Positions 25,688-32,877 of a stretch of DNA of 32,877 bases are shown piece by piece; the stretch's first letter is position 1; each line of letters starts with the position of its first letter. The DNA comes from Enterococcus_I eurekensis (lineage in GTDB: Bacteria > Bacillota > Bacilli > Lactobacillales > Enterococcaceae), in the NCBI RefSeq assembly GCF_042654605.1, contig NZ_JBHSGT010000066.1, positions 1 to 32,877 on the forward strand, in the 5' to 3' direction. The notes below the pieces were generated by a model, which did no database searches, was not told the origin of the DNA, and saw only the letters and a list, made by a program, of their open reading frames with translations. A program made the position numbers and the translations under genes.

Positions 25688-25726
25688 ACCTTAGCAATTA
25701 AGATGTTATTTTGGAGGAGTTCTTTT

Positions 25727-26635
25727 ATGCGTTTTAAACAATTTTGGGAGTTGGCAGAAGTCTATACCGCTCCGTTAAATATATTTTTGATCTTATTAGG
25801 AGCAACATATGCTCACTTTCAATATGATGTTGGTTTGAATTTACCGTTTGTCATCTATACATTGACGATTTTGATGTTCCATCTAGCGGTCAATATTTTT
25901 AATAACTATATGGATTATCGCAATGCATCGGACGAGCATGCTTACAAGGAGAAAACTAATATTATTGGGCGCGATCATTTGTCATTAACAGTTGTTCGAC
26001 GTTATTTTATATTTTTTATGACGCTAGCGACTATGTTAGGTTTTATCTTAATTCAAATGACAAGTTATTGGTTGTTGTTTCCGGGAATACTTGGCTTTTA
26101 TGTAGGACTCTTTTATTCAGCAGGACCACGACCGTTAAATAGTTTACCTATTGCAGAAACGGTTACGGCCTTAGCAAGTGGCTATTTTGTTCCATTGGTG
26201 GCTTTATACGTGCTAATTACGCCATCTTCTATTCAATTTACAGCAGGTCTGGCAGCCCAATTCCTTGTTGTCTGTTTACCACTTGTTCTAATGATGTTTA
26301 ACAATTTATTAGCGAACAATACATGTGACTTGGCAGAAGATATTGTTAATAATCGAAAAACACTTGTTTATTATATTGAGAAAGCGCGAGCCGTTAAATT
26401 GTTAAAAATTAGTTTTATTGTTAGTTTTCTTTTATTTCCACTCTTAGTTCTCTTAGGTTGGGTACCTTGGCCAGTTTTATTTTTAGGATTACTTTTACCG
26501 TATGCAATGCGAAAATTACAGCCTTATTTTTCTAAGCAAAATAAAAAAACCACCTTTCCAATCGTCCTAAAAACAATGTCAATAGTGATGGTGGGGTATC
26601 CTTGTTTGTTCTTACTGGGTCTTTTTTTATTTTAA
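25727..26635 (+). CDS. UbiA-family prenyltransferase (MenA-like)
   Basis: A 302-residue integral membrane enzyme with eight or nine hydrophobic helices. Two aspartate motifs bind the prenyl diphosphate: NNYMDYRNASD (residues 59-69) and DLAED (201-205), the second followed by NNRKTL as in 1,4-dihydroxy-2-naphthoate polyprenyltransferases. The expected product is demethylmenaquinone for the respiratory chain. The first motif begins NN instead of the usual ND. The start is ATG 25727, preceded by TTGGAGGAG; an upstream ATG at 25703 is inside the leader. It is a single-gene unit. Quinone substrate specificity is inferred. Confidence 0.85.
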   Translation: MRFKQFWELAEVYTAPLNIFLILLGATYAHFQYDVGLNLPFVIYTLTILMFHLAVNIFNNYMDYRNASDEHAYKEKTNIIGRDHLSLTVVRRYFIFFMTLATMLGFILIQMTSYWLLFPGILGFYVGLFYSAGPRPLNSLPIAETVTALASGYFVPLVALYVLITPSSIQFTAGLAAQFLVVCLPLVLMMFNNLLANNTCDLAEDIVNNRKTLVYYIEKARAVKLLKISFIVSFLLFPLLVLLGWVPWPVLFLGLLLPYAMRKLQPYFSKQNKKTTFPIVLKTMSIVMVGYPCLFLLGLFLF

Positions 26636-26705
26636 TTGTTCAAAAATAAGTTGAATTCTATTGTTTGTTAGGCTTTTAGGATAAAATAGGTAGGGAATTA
26701 TTTCA

Positions 26706-27629
26706 TTGGAGAGGAAGGCGAAAAGGAATATGAGGTATTCAGCAGCGTTTAAACAAGAGATCGTTGATAAGATGTTACCGCCTAATAACATTAGCGTCGC
26801 GTCACTGAGTCAAGAATTTCAGATTAGTGCATCGACGCTTTATAGTTGGCGGAAAAAAGCAATTGGAGGAGGGCTGGATGGTATTGACTATGAGTTAGCG
26901 AAATCAGTCATGGATTATATTGTTGCTTTTTCAAATCTATATGGTATGGTCCATAAAAAAATTGTGCTTCGTATTTATAACCAGCAAAATGAGGAACCCA
27001 TTGAGATAGAGCTACTGGACATGATGCTAGCTAACTTACCCGAATATTTAGTTAAAAAATATGTATATTCTTATCGCGATTATTTTGTGAATGAAGCCAT
27101 TTTTATGTTTGGTGAAATGCAATTAATGTTGAATCAAAAGGGAGACAAACCTTATTATATTCCCGAGAAACAAGAATTATTGAAATATGTTGATGAATAT
27201 TATTTCGAAAAAACGCATCATTTCAAACAATTTTTAACAGGATTAAAACAAATATTCCCCAAAGAATCAGGCTCACGAGTGATGGATTTGGCAGAAGAAA
27301 TTCAAGGGCTTGCAAGTATGGACTCTGATTTGGATGGACTTATGGAATCATTTGATCGTTTAGGTTTTCAAATTTTAGATGAAAAAAATGCACGAAAAAT
27401 TGTTTCATTAGTTGTTAATTTAGCAAACCATACGAGAAGATGGTCGAATAATGGCCATACGCCCAAAGAGTTATCTAGACAACGTTCAAATATCTCTATC
27501 CTAGAAAATCCCTTGAAGAATACTTCGAATATGCACGCGGAGGATACTCGAAAGGAAATTGGTCGCAATGATCCTTGTTATTGTGGTAGTGGAAAAAAAT
27601 ATAAGAAATGTTGCTTAGGGAAAAATTAA
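26706..27629 (+). CDS. Transposase-type HTH fused to a SEC-C zinc-motif protein
   Basis: A 307-residue protein with two unrelated ends. Residues about 10-50 (YSAAFKQEIVDKML ... VASLSQEFQISASTLYSWRKKA) look like the helix-turn-helix of IS3-family OrfA transposases. The long middle (about 60-270) is helical and unrecognised. The C-terminus GRNDPCYCGSGKKYKKCC is a perfect SEC-C zinc-binding motif like that at the end of SecA. There is no DDE catalytic domain, so it is not a transposase. It probably binds DNA and acts as a regulator or DNA-associated protein. The start is uncertain: TTG 26706 follows TAGGGA, while ATG 26730 follows GAGGAAGG; both keep the HTH. Confidence 0.7.
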   Translation: MERKAKRNMRYSAAFKQEIVDKMLPPNNISVASLSQEFQISASTLYSWRKKAIGGGLDGIDYELAKSVMDYIVAFSNLYGMVHKKIVLRIYNQQNEEPIEIELLDMMLANLPEYLVKKYVYSYRDYFVNEAIFMFGEMQLMLNQKGDKPYYIPEKQELLKYVDEYYFEKTHHFKQFLTGLKQIFPKESGSRVMDLAEEIQGLASMDSDLDGLMESFDRLGFQILDEKNARKIVSLVVNLANHTRRWSNNGHTPKELSRQRSNISILENPLKNTSNMHAEDTRKEIGRNDPCYCGSGKKYKKCCLGKN

Positions 27630-27650
27630 TGTTGACTCTTTTATAAAAAT

Positions 27651-27716
27651 ATCAAAAAAGGACGCCAAGATGCACTCCTAGAGTGTTGCTTTTGACGTGC
27701 TTTTTTGATGTTTTTT
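27651..27716 (+). terminator. Terminator after the HTH/SEC-C gene
   Basis: ATCAAAAAAG (27651-27660) pairs with CTTTTTTGAT (27700-27709), with an inner GCACTC/GAGTG hairpin, followed by T6 at 27711-27716. Confidence 0.7.
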
Positions 27717-27734
27717 AATATAGTTTTTTAGTTT

Positions 27735-27757
27735 TAATGAAACGCTATGTTTCATTA
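27735..27757. repeat. Inverted repeat in a convergent intergenic region
   Basis: TAATGAAAC (27735-27743) and GTTTCATTA (27749-27757) are perfect complements separated by five bases. There is no T tract on either strand, so it reads more like a protein-binding palindrome than a terminator, yet it lies between the 3' ends of two genes. Confidence 0.45.
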
Positions 27758-27781
27758 ATGGAACCTGAATCAACTTGTGAC

Positions 27782-27813
27782 TAGCTACTTTTAAGTCAAA
27801 TCAAAAGTAGCTA
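27782..27813. repeat. Perfect inverted repeat downstream of the RpiR gene
   Basis: TAGCTACTTTT (27782-27792) and AAAAGTAGCTA (27803-27813) pair perfectly over 11 bases with a 10-base loop, 25 bases beyond the stop of the minus-strand RpiR-type gene. It may stabilise the 3' end or terminate that transcript, although no U tract follows. Confidence 0.5.
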
Positions 27814-27837
27814 TAATAATTTTATTGAAAAGAAAAC

Positions 27838-28596
27838 TTACTTGTTAGATGCAGGATATTTTTTTAAGTACAAGCGTTTTGCGAGCGTTTCAATAATGTA
27901 AACGACAGGTAATTGCGAAGTCATGTCCATACTATAAGAGTGGCGATTCGAAGGCGTGTCGTATGTTAGGGAGAAATCGCATAACCCGGTTAAGGTATTG
28001 CTTTCTTTGTTCGTGATACTAACAGAATAAACCGAAGTTTTAGCTAATTCACGAGCCAAGTGGATCATATCAGGTGTTTCACCAGAGACGGAGAACAGTA
28101 AGCAGACTTCATCAATCTTTCCATCTTTTTCTTCGTTTTTAGCCGATAAGTAAGGGATAAAAGCTGAGACAGAGGCAATACTCCGATAACCAAGTGATGA
28201 GGAACGTTGTTGTGCATACTGGGCCATGATATTCGACGAACCCGTTCCTAAGCAATGAATAAAACTAGCTTGGTCGATGATCTCAATTAATTGGTCAAGT
28301 TTTTCATCAAAATTTACTGGGAAATGTGTTTCTTCTAGATAAATTTTATCTTGTGTGGTTTGCAGTGAATGCTCTCGAACTTCTAGATGTTGCTTCAAAG
28401 AAAGGCGTAATTCGGGAAAACTCGAATAGCCCATTTTTTGGGTAAAGCGAACAATCGTTGCCGGTGAGACGTGCGTTTTTTCAGCTAATTCGCGAACCCG
28501 CATAAAAGCCACAGATTCTTGATTGTTTGCAATATAATTGGCAATTTGCCGATCGGTTTCAGAAGCTTGTTTTAAAATTTCTAAATTGAACAACAC
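27838..28596 (-). CDS. MurR/RpiR-family transcriptional regulator
   Basis: About 252 residues: an N-terminal RpiR helix-turn-helix (residues about 1-75, with RELAEKTHVSPATIVRFTQKMGY) and a C-terminal SIS sugar-phosphate-binding domain (about 95-225, with HCLGTGSSNIMA and LLFSVSGETPDM). It is divergent from the 6-phospho-beta-glucosidase gene and most likely controls it in response to a phosphorylated sugar. Possible starts are GTG 28596 and TTG 28593, five and eight bases after GGGAG. The upstream ATG at 28629 precedes that ribosome binding site and is less likely. Confidence 0.87.
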   Translation of the reverse strand: MLFNLEILKQASETDRQIANYIANNQESVAFMRVRELAEKTHVSPATIVRFTQKMGYSSFPELRLSLKQHLEVREHSLQTTQDKIYLEETHFPVNFDEKLDQLIEIIDQASFIHCLGTGSSNIMAQYAQQRSSSLGYRSIASVSAFIPYLSAKNEEKDGKIDEVCLLFSVSGETPDMIHLARELAKTSVYSVSITNKESNTLTGLCDFSLTYDTPSNRHSYSMDMTSQLPVVYIIETLAKRLYLKKYPASNK

Positions 28597-28690
28597 GGTC
28601 ACTCCCTTTGATTCTAGTTTACTAGACATAATCAGGTGAGTAAAGTGCAGAATTAGATTTCAAATAGGGAAAAGAAGGGAAGGATTTTTA

Positions 28691-30121
28691 ATGACAAACA
28701 AAGGCTTTCGTAAGGATTTTTTATGGGGTGGCGCAACAGCTGCTAACCAATTTGAAGGTGCGTATAATGAGGACGGTAAAGGCTTAACGATTGCTGATAT
28801 TTCACCAGGTGGCAAACTGAGAATGCCTTTATTATTTTCAGGAGACTTTCCATTAGAAATTGATCGTGAGAAATATATTTATCCGAATCATCAAGGAATT
28901 GATTTTTATCACCGTTATAAAGAAGACATCGCCTTGTTTGCCGAAATGGGTTTTAAAACTTTCCGTATGTCGATTTCTTGGGCACGTATTTTTCCTAATG
29001 GTGATGATCAAGAACCAAATGAAGCAGGTTTAGCTTTCTATGATCAGGTTATTGATGAATTATTGAAATACAATATTGAACCAACGATTACCATTTCTCA
29101 CTATGAAACACCGCTTCATTTAGTGAAAGAATATGGTGGTTGGAAAAACAAAAAATTAATTGCTTTCTTTGAAAAATATGCGCGTACGATTTTAGAACGC
29201 TATGGAAAGAAAGTTACTTACTGGATGACGTTTAACGAAATTAATACCGCAATTATGGGATCATTCTTTACGACAGCGATGCGTAATGCAACTGAAGCAG
29301 ATAACTTCCAAGCATTACACAATCAATTTGTTGCAAGTTCTCTAGCAACAAAAATTGCCAAAGAAATCAATCCAGCGATTAAAATGGGGTGTATGAGTAT
29401 TTATGCGACAATGTATGCTTACGATTCGAATCCAGGCACCGTGATGGCAAGAGAAGAAAAAAATCGCCTATTTAACTACTTCTGTAATGACCTACAAGTT
29501 CGTGGCGAATACCCAAGTTACGCTTTAGCCTATTTTGAAAATAAGGGCATTGAAATTGAATGGACAGAAGAAGAATTAGCGATTATTAAGGCACACACAG
29601 TTGATTACTTATCTTTTAGTTACTACATGTCAACAACAGTCTCAATTGACCCAAAACACCGAGATAAGCAGATTCAAGGTAATTTCTTTGGTGGGGTAAA
29701 AAATCCATTCCTAGAAGTCAGTGAATGGGGCTGGGAAGTTGATCCAGTGGGCTTACGTCTAGCCTTATGTGATTTATATGGTCGTTATGGTGTCCCATTA
29801 TACATTTCAGAAAATGGTTTAGGCGCAATTGACACACCAGATGAAAACTTCGTCATCAATGATGATTATCGTATTGATTACTTAAAAAGACATATGGCTG
29901 AAATGAAAAAAGCTGTTGTCTTAGACGGAGTTGATTTAATTGCTTATACTCCTTGGGGCTGTATTGATCTAGTTAGTGCTTCAACTGGCGAAATGTCCAA
30001 ACGTTATGGCTTTATCTACGTTGATTTAGACGATCAAGGTAATGGGGATATGAGTCGTCATAAGAAAAAATCATTTGATTGGTATAAAGAAGTAATCCGT
30101 ACAAATGGTGAAGAGATTTAA
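28691..30121 (+). CDS. 6-phospho-beta-glucosidase, GH1
   Basis: A 476-residue cytoplasmic glycosidase that hydrolyses phosphorylated beta-glucosides brought in by a phosphotransferase system. The acid/base is E183 (TFNEIN) and the nucleophile E374 (YISENGLG). The S-x-S-K-R-Y-G segment at about 434-440 (EMSKRYGFIYVD) is the phosphate-recognition region that separates 6-phospho-enzymes from plain beta-glucosidases. The N-terminal FLWGGATAANQFEGA is the GH1 signature. GGGAAGGA precedes the ATG. No PTS permease gene is adjacent, which is unusual for this family. The divergent RpiR-type gene is the probable regulator. Confidence 0.92.
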   Translation: MTNKGFRKDFLWGGATAANQFEGAYNEDGKGLTIADISPGGKLRMPLLFSGDFPLEIDREKYIYPNHQGIDFYHRYKEDIALFAEMGFKTFRMSISWARIFPNGDDQEPNEAGLAFYDQVIDELLKYNIEPTITISHYETPLHLVKEYGGWKNKKLIAFFEKYARTILERYGKKVTYWMTFNEINTAIMGSFFTTAMRNATEADNFQALHNQFVASSLATKIAKEINPAIKMGCMSIYATMYAYDSNPGTVMAREEKNRLFNYFCNDLQVRGEYPSYALAYFENKGIEIEWTEEELAIIKAHTVDYLSFSYYMSTTVSIDPKHRDKQIQGNFFGGVKNPFLEVSEWGWEVDPVGLRLALCDLYGRYGVPLYISENGLGAIDTPDENFVINDDYRIDYLKRHMAEMKKAVVLDGVDLIAYTPWGCIDLVSASTGEMSKRYGFIYVDLDDQGNGDMSRHKKKSFDWYKEVIRTNGEEI

Positions 30122-30124
30122 TTG

Positions 30125-30172
30125 AAAAATCAGAAGCTCGTCGTTTAAAGGCGATGGGCTTCTGATTTTTTT
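30125..30172 (+). terminator. Terminator after the GH1 gene
   Basis: AAAAATCAGAAGC (30125-30137) pairs with GCTTCTGATTTTT (30158-30170) and continues into TT. It lies between convergent genes and is nearly symmetric, so it may serve both strands. Confidence 0.8.
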
Positions 30173-30176
30173 GTAT

Positions 30177-30656
30177 TTAATTTCTGAGAATTGCGAGTGC
30201 GTTGTGCCAAGCAATCAGGCGCTCTTTGGACATCCCGTTATTAGCTCCACTAGTTGATGGAACGGCAATAATCGGTAAATGTTGAATCGTTTGATTTTTT
30301 AAGGCTTCTTTATGCGCAAGTTTGCCATTGGTGATAATTAATTTAACCGGTGTTTCCATTAAGATTTGTTTGAAATCATTAGGGATAACGGTCGCAAAAT
30401 TCGTATCAAGGCTGCCTTTTCGCTCGAATTTTTCATAGACATCCCACAAACCAATTCGGTGTTCTTTTAAACATGTAATGCGTTTTTGATAATCAATCGG
30501 ATCGTCAATGGCTAAATTGGTGAAAATAATCCTCCAAAATTGGTTGCCAGGATTGGCGTAATATTGCTGTTTTTTTAAAGAAACGACACCGGGCGCAGTG
30601 CCTAAAATTAATATTTCCGTTCGATGGTCATAAATAGGTAAAAAACCTTGCTTCAC
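30177..30656 (-). CDS. DNA-deoxyinosine glycosylase (uracil-DNA glycosylase superfamily)
   Basis: A 159-residue repair enzyme of the uracil-DNA glycosylase fold, best matched from memory to the family 6 (hypoxanthine-DNA glycosylase) type. Motif 1 is ILGTAPGVVSLKKQQYYANPGNQFW (residues about 18-42) and the C-terminal loop is PSTSGANN (about 130-137). It removes deaminated bases from DNA. The start is GTG 30656, seven bases after AAGGAGGGG. The ATG at 30674 overlaps that site, so the longer form is unlikely. It is a single-gene unit. Assignment to inosine rather than uracil or G:U mismatch substrate is inferred. Confidence 0.82.
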   Translation of the reverse strand: MKQGFLPIYDHRTEILILGTAPGVVSLKKQQYYANPGNQFWRIIFTNLAIDDPIDYQKRITCLKEHRIGLWDVYEKFERKGSLDTNFATVIPNDFKQILMETPVKLIITNGKLAHKEALKNQTIQHLPIIAVPSTSGANNGMSKERLIAWHNALAILRN

Positions 30657-30820
30657 TTTTAACCCCTCCTTCAATCTGTCGTTATAGTGAGTGTAACAAA
30701 GAAACTTTTATTTTTTAAGTCAAAATCATCATACCCTTTTTAAGTCATTACAGTTGGAGTTAAAAGTTATCAATAAAAACGAAAAAAAAGAGCATAACTT
30801 TTTTTATTTGTTTTTTCTTT

Positions 30821-30848
30821 TGTTACAATCTACTTATCAGGTGATAAG
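30821..30848 (+). promoter_or_regulatory. Promoter with palindromic operator for the ABC exporter operon
   Basis: An extended -10, TGT then TACAAT (30824-30829), is followed at once by the perfect palindrome CTTATCA-GG-TGATAAG (30833-30848), which covers the expected transcription start. This is the classic position for a repressor. Heme-exporter operons of this kind are controlled by a heme-sensing TetR-type repressor in related bacteria. No such regulator gene is adjacent here. Confidence 0.6.
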
Positions 30849-30918
30849 CAAAGAAGAAACGCTTGGTTTATCAAAATAAGTGATTCATTCACAAATCGAA
30901 AAAATAGGAGGAAATAAG

Positions 30919-31986
30919 ATGTTTTTAGCTTTAAATGAAATTCGTCATTCGAAACTACGCTATGCTTTAGTTATTGGCGTGATGTTTCTAATCGCTTACT
31001 TGGTTTTTTTCTTAACCGGTTTAGCATATGGGTTAGCACAAGAAAACCGAATGGCTATCGATAAATGGGAGGCAGATTCGCTTTTATTATCTGAGAAAGC
31101 CAATGATACGTTGAATATGTCAATGATTGATCCAAAGCTTGCAGATGAAGTCGAGGCGGATGAAACAGCACTGCTCGTTCAAGCACCCGCTATTATTTAT
31201 CAAACAGGAGACAACGAAGCAAAAGAAAATGTTAGCTTTTTTGGCATTGATGAAGCAGAGTTTATTACCCCCAATATTATTGAAGGGGAAATGTTTGATG
31301 GAAAAGGGGAAGTAGTCGCTGATATTAGTTTGAAGGAAAATGCGGGATTTGATCTAGGAGATACGATTAATATCTCTATGAATGATGAAAAAATGACCAT
31401 TGTTGGATTTACTGAAAATGCTAAATACAGTGTTTCACCTGTCTTGTATACATCTTTTGAAACAGTTCAAAGCGTACGTTATGGCGAAATGGCAGAAAGC
31501 CAAGAATTGAAAGTCAATGCAATTATTATTCGCGGAGAGGTGTCCGAAATTCCAGATGGACTTAGTCAAATTGGGGTGACTGATTTTATTAATAAGTTAC
31601 CAGGATATAGTGCTCAAGTCTTAACATTTGGCTTTATGATTGGCTTCTTAGTGGTCATTGCCGCAGTCGTTATTGGTATTTTTATTTATGTATTAACGAT
31701 GCAAAAGACCGCAATTTTTGGTGTGATGAAAGCACAAGGAATTTCAAGTGGTTATATTGCCAAATCAGTGATTGCCCAAACCTTCTTTTTGGCAACCGTT
31801 GGAGTATTAACTGGTCTTATTTTAACGATTGCATCCGGACTTGTCTTACCTGAGGCGGTACCGTTTCAATCGAATTTGATTTTCTTTGCTTTTATTAGTG
31901 TCTTAATGATTATTATCGCAATTACAGGAGCATTGTTCTCCGTAAGAACGATTGTCAAGATTGATCCATTGAAAGCAATCGGATAG
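30919..31986 (+). CDS. ABC transporter permease, FtsX family (HrtB-like heme exporter)
   Basis: A 355-residue membrane protein of the MacB/FtsX type. It has one hydrophobic helix near the N-terminus (about 13-37), a large extracytoplasmic domain (about 40-225) and three C-terminal helices (about 232-260, 282-308, 320-345). The opening MFLALNEIRHSKLRYALVIGVM and IDKWEAD closely resemble HrtB of heme-detoxifying exporters as I recall them. The start is ATG 30919 after AGGAGG; an upstream in-frame GTG at 30880 precedes that site. It is followed 11 bases later by its ATPase. Heme as substrate is inferred from similarity and operon form. Confidence 0.8.
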   Translation: MFLALNEIRHSKLRYALVIGVMFLIAYLVFFLTGLAYGLAQENRMAIDKWEADSLLLSEKANDTLNMSMIDPKLADEVEADETALLVQAPAIIYQTGDNEAKENVSFFGIDEAEFITPNIIEGEMFDGKGEVVADISLKENAGFDLGDTINISMNDEKMTIVGFTENAKYSVSPVLYTSFETVQSVRYGEMAESQELKVNAIIIRGEVSEIPDGLSQIGVTDFINKLPGYSAQVLTFGFMIGFLVVIAAVVIGIFIYVLTMQKTAIFGVMKAQGISSGYIAKSVIAQTFFLATVGVLTGLILTIASGLVLPEAVPFQSNLIFFAFISVLMIIIAITGALFSVRTIVKIDPLKAIG

Positions 31987-31997
31987 GAGGAAATGAA

Positions 31998-32687
31998 ATG
32001 AGTGCAATTGAAGTAAAGAATGTAACAAAAACGTTTAAAGATGGTGATACAACAATCGAAGCGCTGAAAGAAACGAATTTTTCGGTTGAAAAAGGCGAAT
32101 TTGTTGCGGTAATAGGTCCCTCAGGATCAGGAAAAAGTACTTTTTTAACCATTATCGGTGGTTTACAAACACCGACTGAAGGTGAAGTACGCATCAATAA
32201 TCAGGCTTTCAGTGGAAAAAAAGAAAAAGAACGAGCGAAATTACGATTTGAAGAAATTGGTTTTATCTTGCAAGCGTCAAATCTAGTTCCTTTTTTAACG
32301 GTGAAAAAACAATTAGAGTTAGTTGACAAAGTTGCTAAACAAAAGGCGAACAAAAAAGGATTGGATTTATTAACGCAACTAGAAGTCAAAAGTTTAGAAA
32401 ATAAATACCCTGAAGAGCTTTCAGGTGGGGAACGCCAACGTGTAGCGATTGCCCGTGCGCTTTATAATGACCCCACCATTATTTTAGCGGATGAACCAAC
32501 GGCTAGTCTGGATACGGAGAAAGCCTATGAGGTTGTAAAGATCTTAGCGAAAGAAGCAAAAGAAAGAGAAAAAGCGATTATTATGGTGACCCATGATTTA
32601 AGGCTAGTTGATTACTGTGACAAAGTTTATTTAATGAATGATGGGGTATTAAGTGAAAAAAAGAAGCAAGAAATTGAAAAAGAGTAG
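31998..32687 (+). CDS. ABC transporter ATP-binding protein (HrtA-like)
   Basis: A 229-residue ABC ATPase with Walker A GPSGSGKST (about 39-47), signature LSGGERQRVAIARAL (about 140-154) and Walker B IILADEPTASLD, in the LolD/MacB subclass. It energises the permease encoded just upstream. AGGAGG precedes the ATG. The pair is the whole operon. The most likely function is heme or other amphipathic toxin export. Confidence 0.87.
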   Translation: MSAIEVKNVTKTFKDGDTTIEALKETNFSVEKGEFVAVIGPSGSGKSTFLTIIGGLQTPTEGEVRINNQAFSGKKEKERAKLRFEEIGFILQASNLVPFLTVKKQLELVDKVAKQKANKKGLDLLTQLEVKSLENKYPEELSGGERQRVAIARALYNDPTIILADEPTASLDTEKAYEVVKILAKEAKEREKAIIMVTHDLRLVDYCDKVYLMNDGVLSEKKKQEIEKE

Positions 32688-32724
32688 TCATTTTATGTGG
32701 AAGTAGTGGTTATTTTATTAACTA

Positions 32725-32804
32725 GCCGAGAACACTCGCGACTTTAGTCGTGTAGATGAATCGGCTTCGGTTGAGGCACAGTATTTTACTGTGTCAATCA
32801 ACCG
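32725..32804 (+). mobile_element. Stacked hairpins resembling an IS200/IS605-type end
   Basis: Outer arms GCCGA (32725-32729) and TCGGC (32761-32765) enclose a hairpin with the core CGACTTTAGTCG (32739-32750), the same GACTTYAGTC motif seen at the left edge of the window. A second, longer hairpin follows: CGGTTGA (32768-32774) with TCAACCG (32798-32804) and an inner 9-bp GGCACAGTA/TACTGTGTC stem. An extended -10 (TGT TATGAT, 32870-32875) reads rightward out of the window. These traits suit the end of an IS200/IS605-type element whose genes lie beyond the window. The second hairpin could alternatively help to terminate the exporter operon. Confidence 0.42.
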
Positions 32805-32866
32805 ACATGTATTATTTTTTTCTAAAGGTTTAAGCTTTGATTTAATAGCATATATGCAAATACATA

Positions 32867-32875
32867 TGTTATGAT
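32867..32875 (+). promoter_or_regulatory. Extended -10 promoter pointing out of the window
   Basis: TGT followed by TATGAT (32870-32875) lies at the right edge. The 32840-32870 stretch also carries GCATATATGC and ACATATGT palindromes. It would drive a gene starting beyond the window. Confidence 0.4.
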
Positions 32876-32877
32876 TA

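Noticed and set aside
26706..26870. An IS3-type transposon at the HTH/SEC-C gene
   Set aside because: Only the HTH resembles OrfA; there is no OrfB, no terminal inverted repeat and the frame continues into an unrelated SEC-C protein.
28630..28690. A cre or RpiR operator between the divergent regulator and GH1 gene
   Set aside because: I found no convincing palindrome or cre match in this short gap.
1..32877. CRISPR arrays, rRNA or tRNA genes
   Set aside because: No regularly spaced repeats and no tRNA or rRNA-like conserved sequence was noticed on either strand.

Overview
The window looks like a low-GC Gram-positive genome of the order Lactobacillales, most likely a member of the Enterococcaceae. 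This rests on strong AGGAGG-type ribosome binding sites, frequent TTG/GTG starts, AT-rich codon use, a raffinose/msm-type sugar operon with sucrose phosphorylase, an HrtBA-like heme exporter pair and a MenA-like prenyltransferase. The genus is inferred from recalled protein similarity and was not tested by any search.

Layout. (1) Positions 1-487 hold no gene. They contain a hairpin typical of an IS200/IS605 (TnpB/omega-RNA) right end, several further hairpins and two terminator-like structures. (2) 488-8156 is a complete alpha-galactoside utilisation locus: a divergent AraC-type regulator, then a binding lipoprotein, two permeases, sucrose phosphorylase and a GH36 alpha-galactosidase, closed by a terminator. 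No ABC ATPase is present, so a shared MsmK-type ATPase from elsewhere is expected. (3) 8550-11523 is a three-gene operon: a DUF2177 membrane protein, a fused DhaL-DegV protein that resembles both halves of fatty-acid kinase, and a DUF1295 membrane protein. (4) 11770-24098 is an accessory, defence-like island. It has a small orphan gene, a type I restriction-modification operon in the order half-HsdS, HsdR, HsdS, HsdM, a separately transcribed three-gene module (MORC/MutL-like GHKL ATPase plus two unrecognised proteins), a broken gene, a tiny ORF, and a protein joining a UvrD-tudor-like domain to an EVE-like domain. (5) 24149-30674 is mostly housekeeping or metabolic: a HAD phosphatase with an apparent ATC start, a ThuA-like protein, a MenA-like UbiA enzyme, an HTH/SEC-C chimera, a divergent RpiR regulator and GH1 6-phospho-beta-glucosidase pair, and a DNA-deoxyinosine glycosylase. 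(6) 30824-32687 is an ABC exporter pair resembling HrtBA, with a perfect 16-bp palindrome at the promoter. (7) The last ~150 bases carry stacked hairpins and an extended -10 promoter that again look like an IS200/IS605-type end.

The strongest candidate for an undescribed system is the GHKL ATPase module at 19016-22477. Its three genes are translationally coupled, it has its own terminator boundaries, and it sits between a type I restriction system and an EVE-domain protein. Published comparative work (Iyer, Abhiman and Aravind 2008, on MutL/MORC-type ATPases in restriction systems) makes a role in DNA restriction or phage defence plausible. The two partner proteins are not families I can name with confidence.
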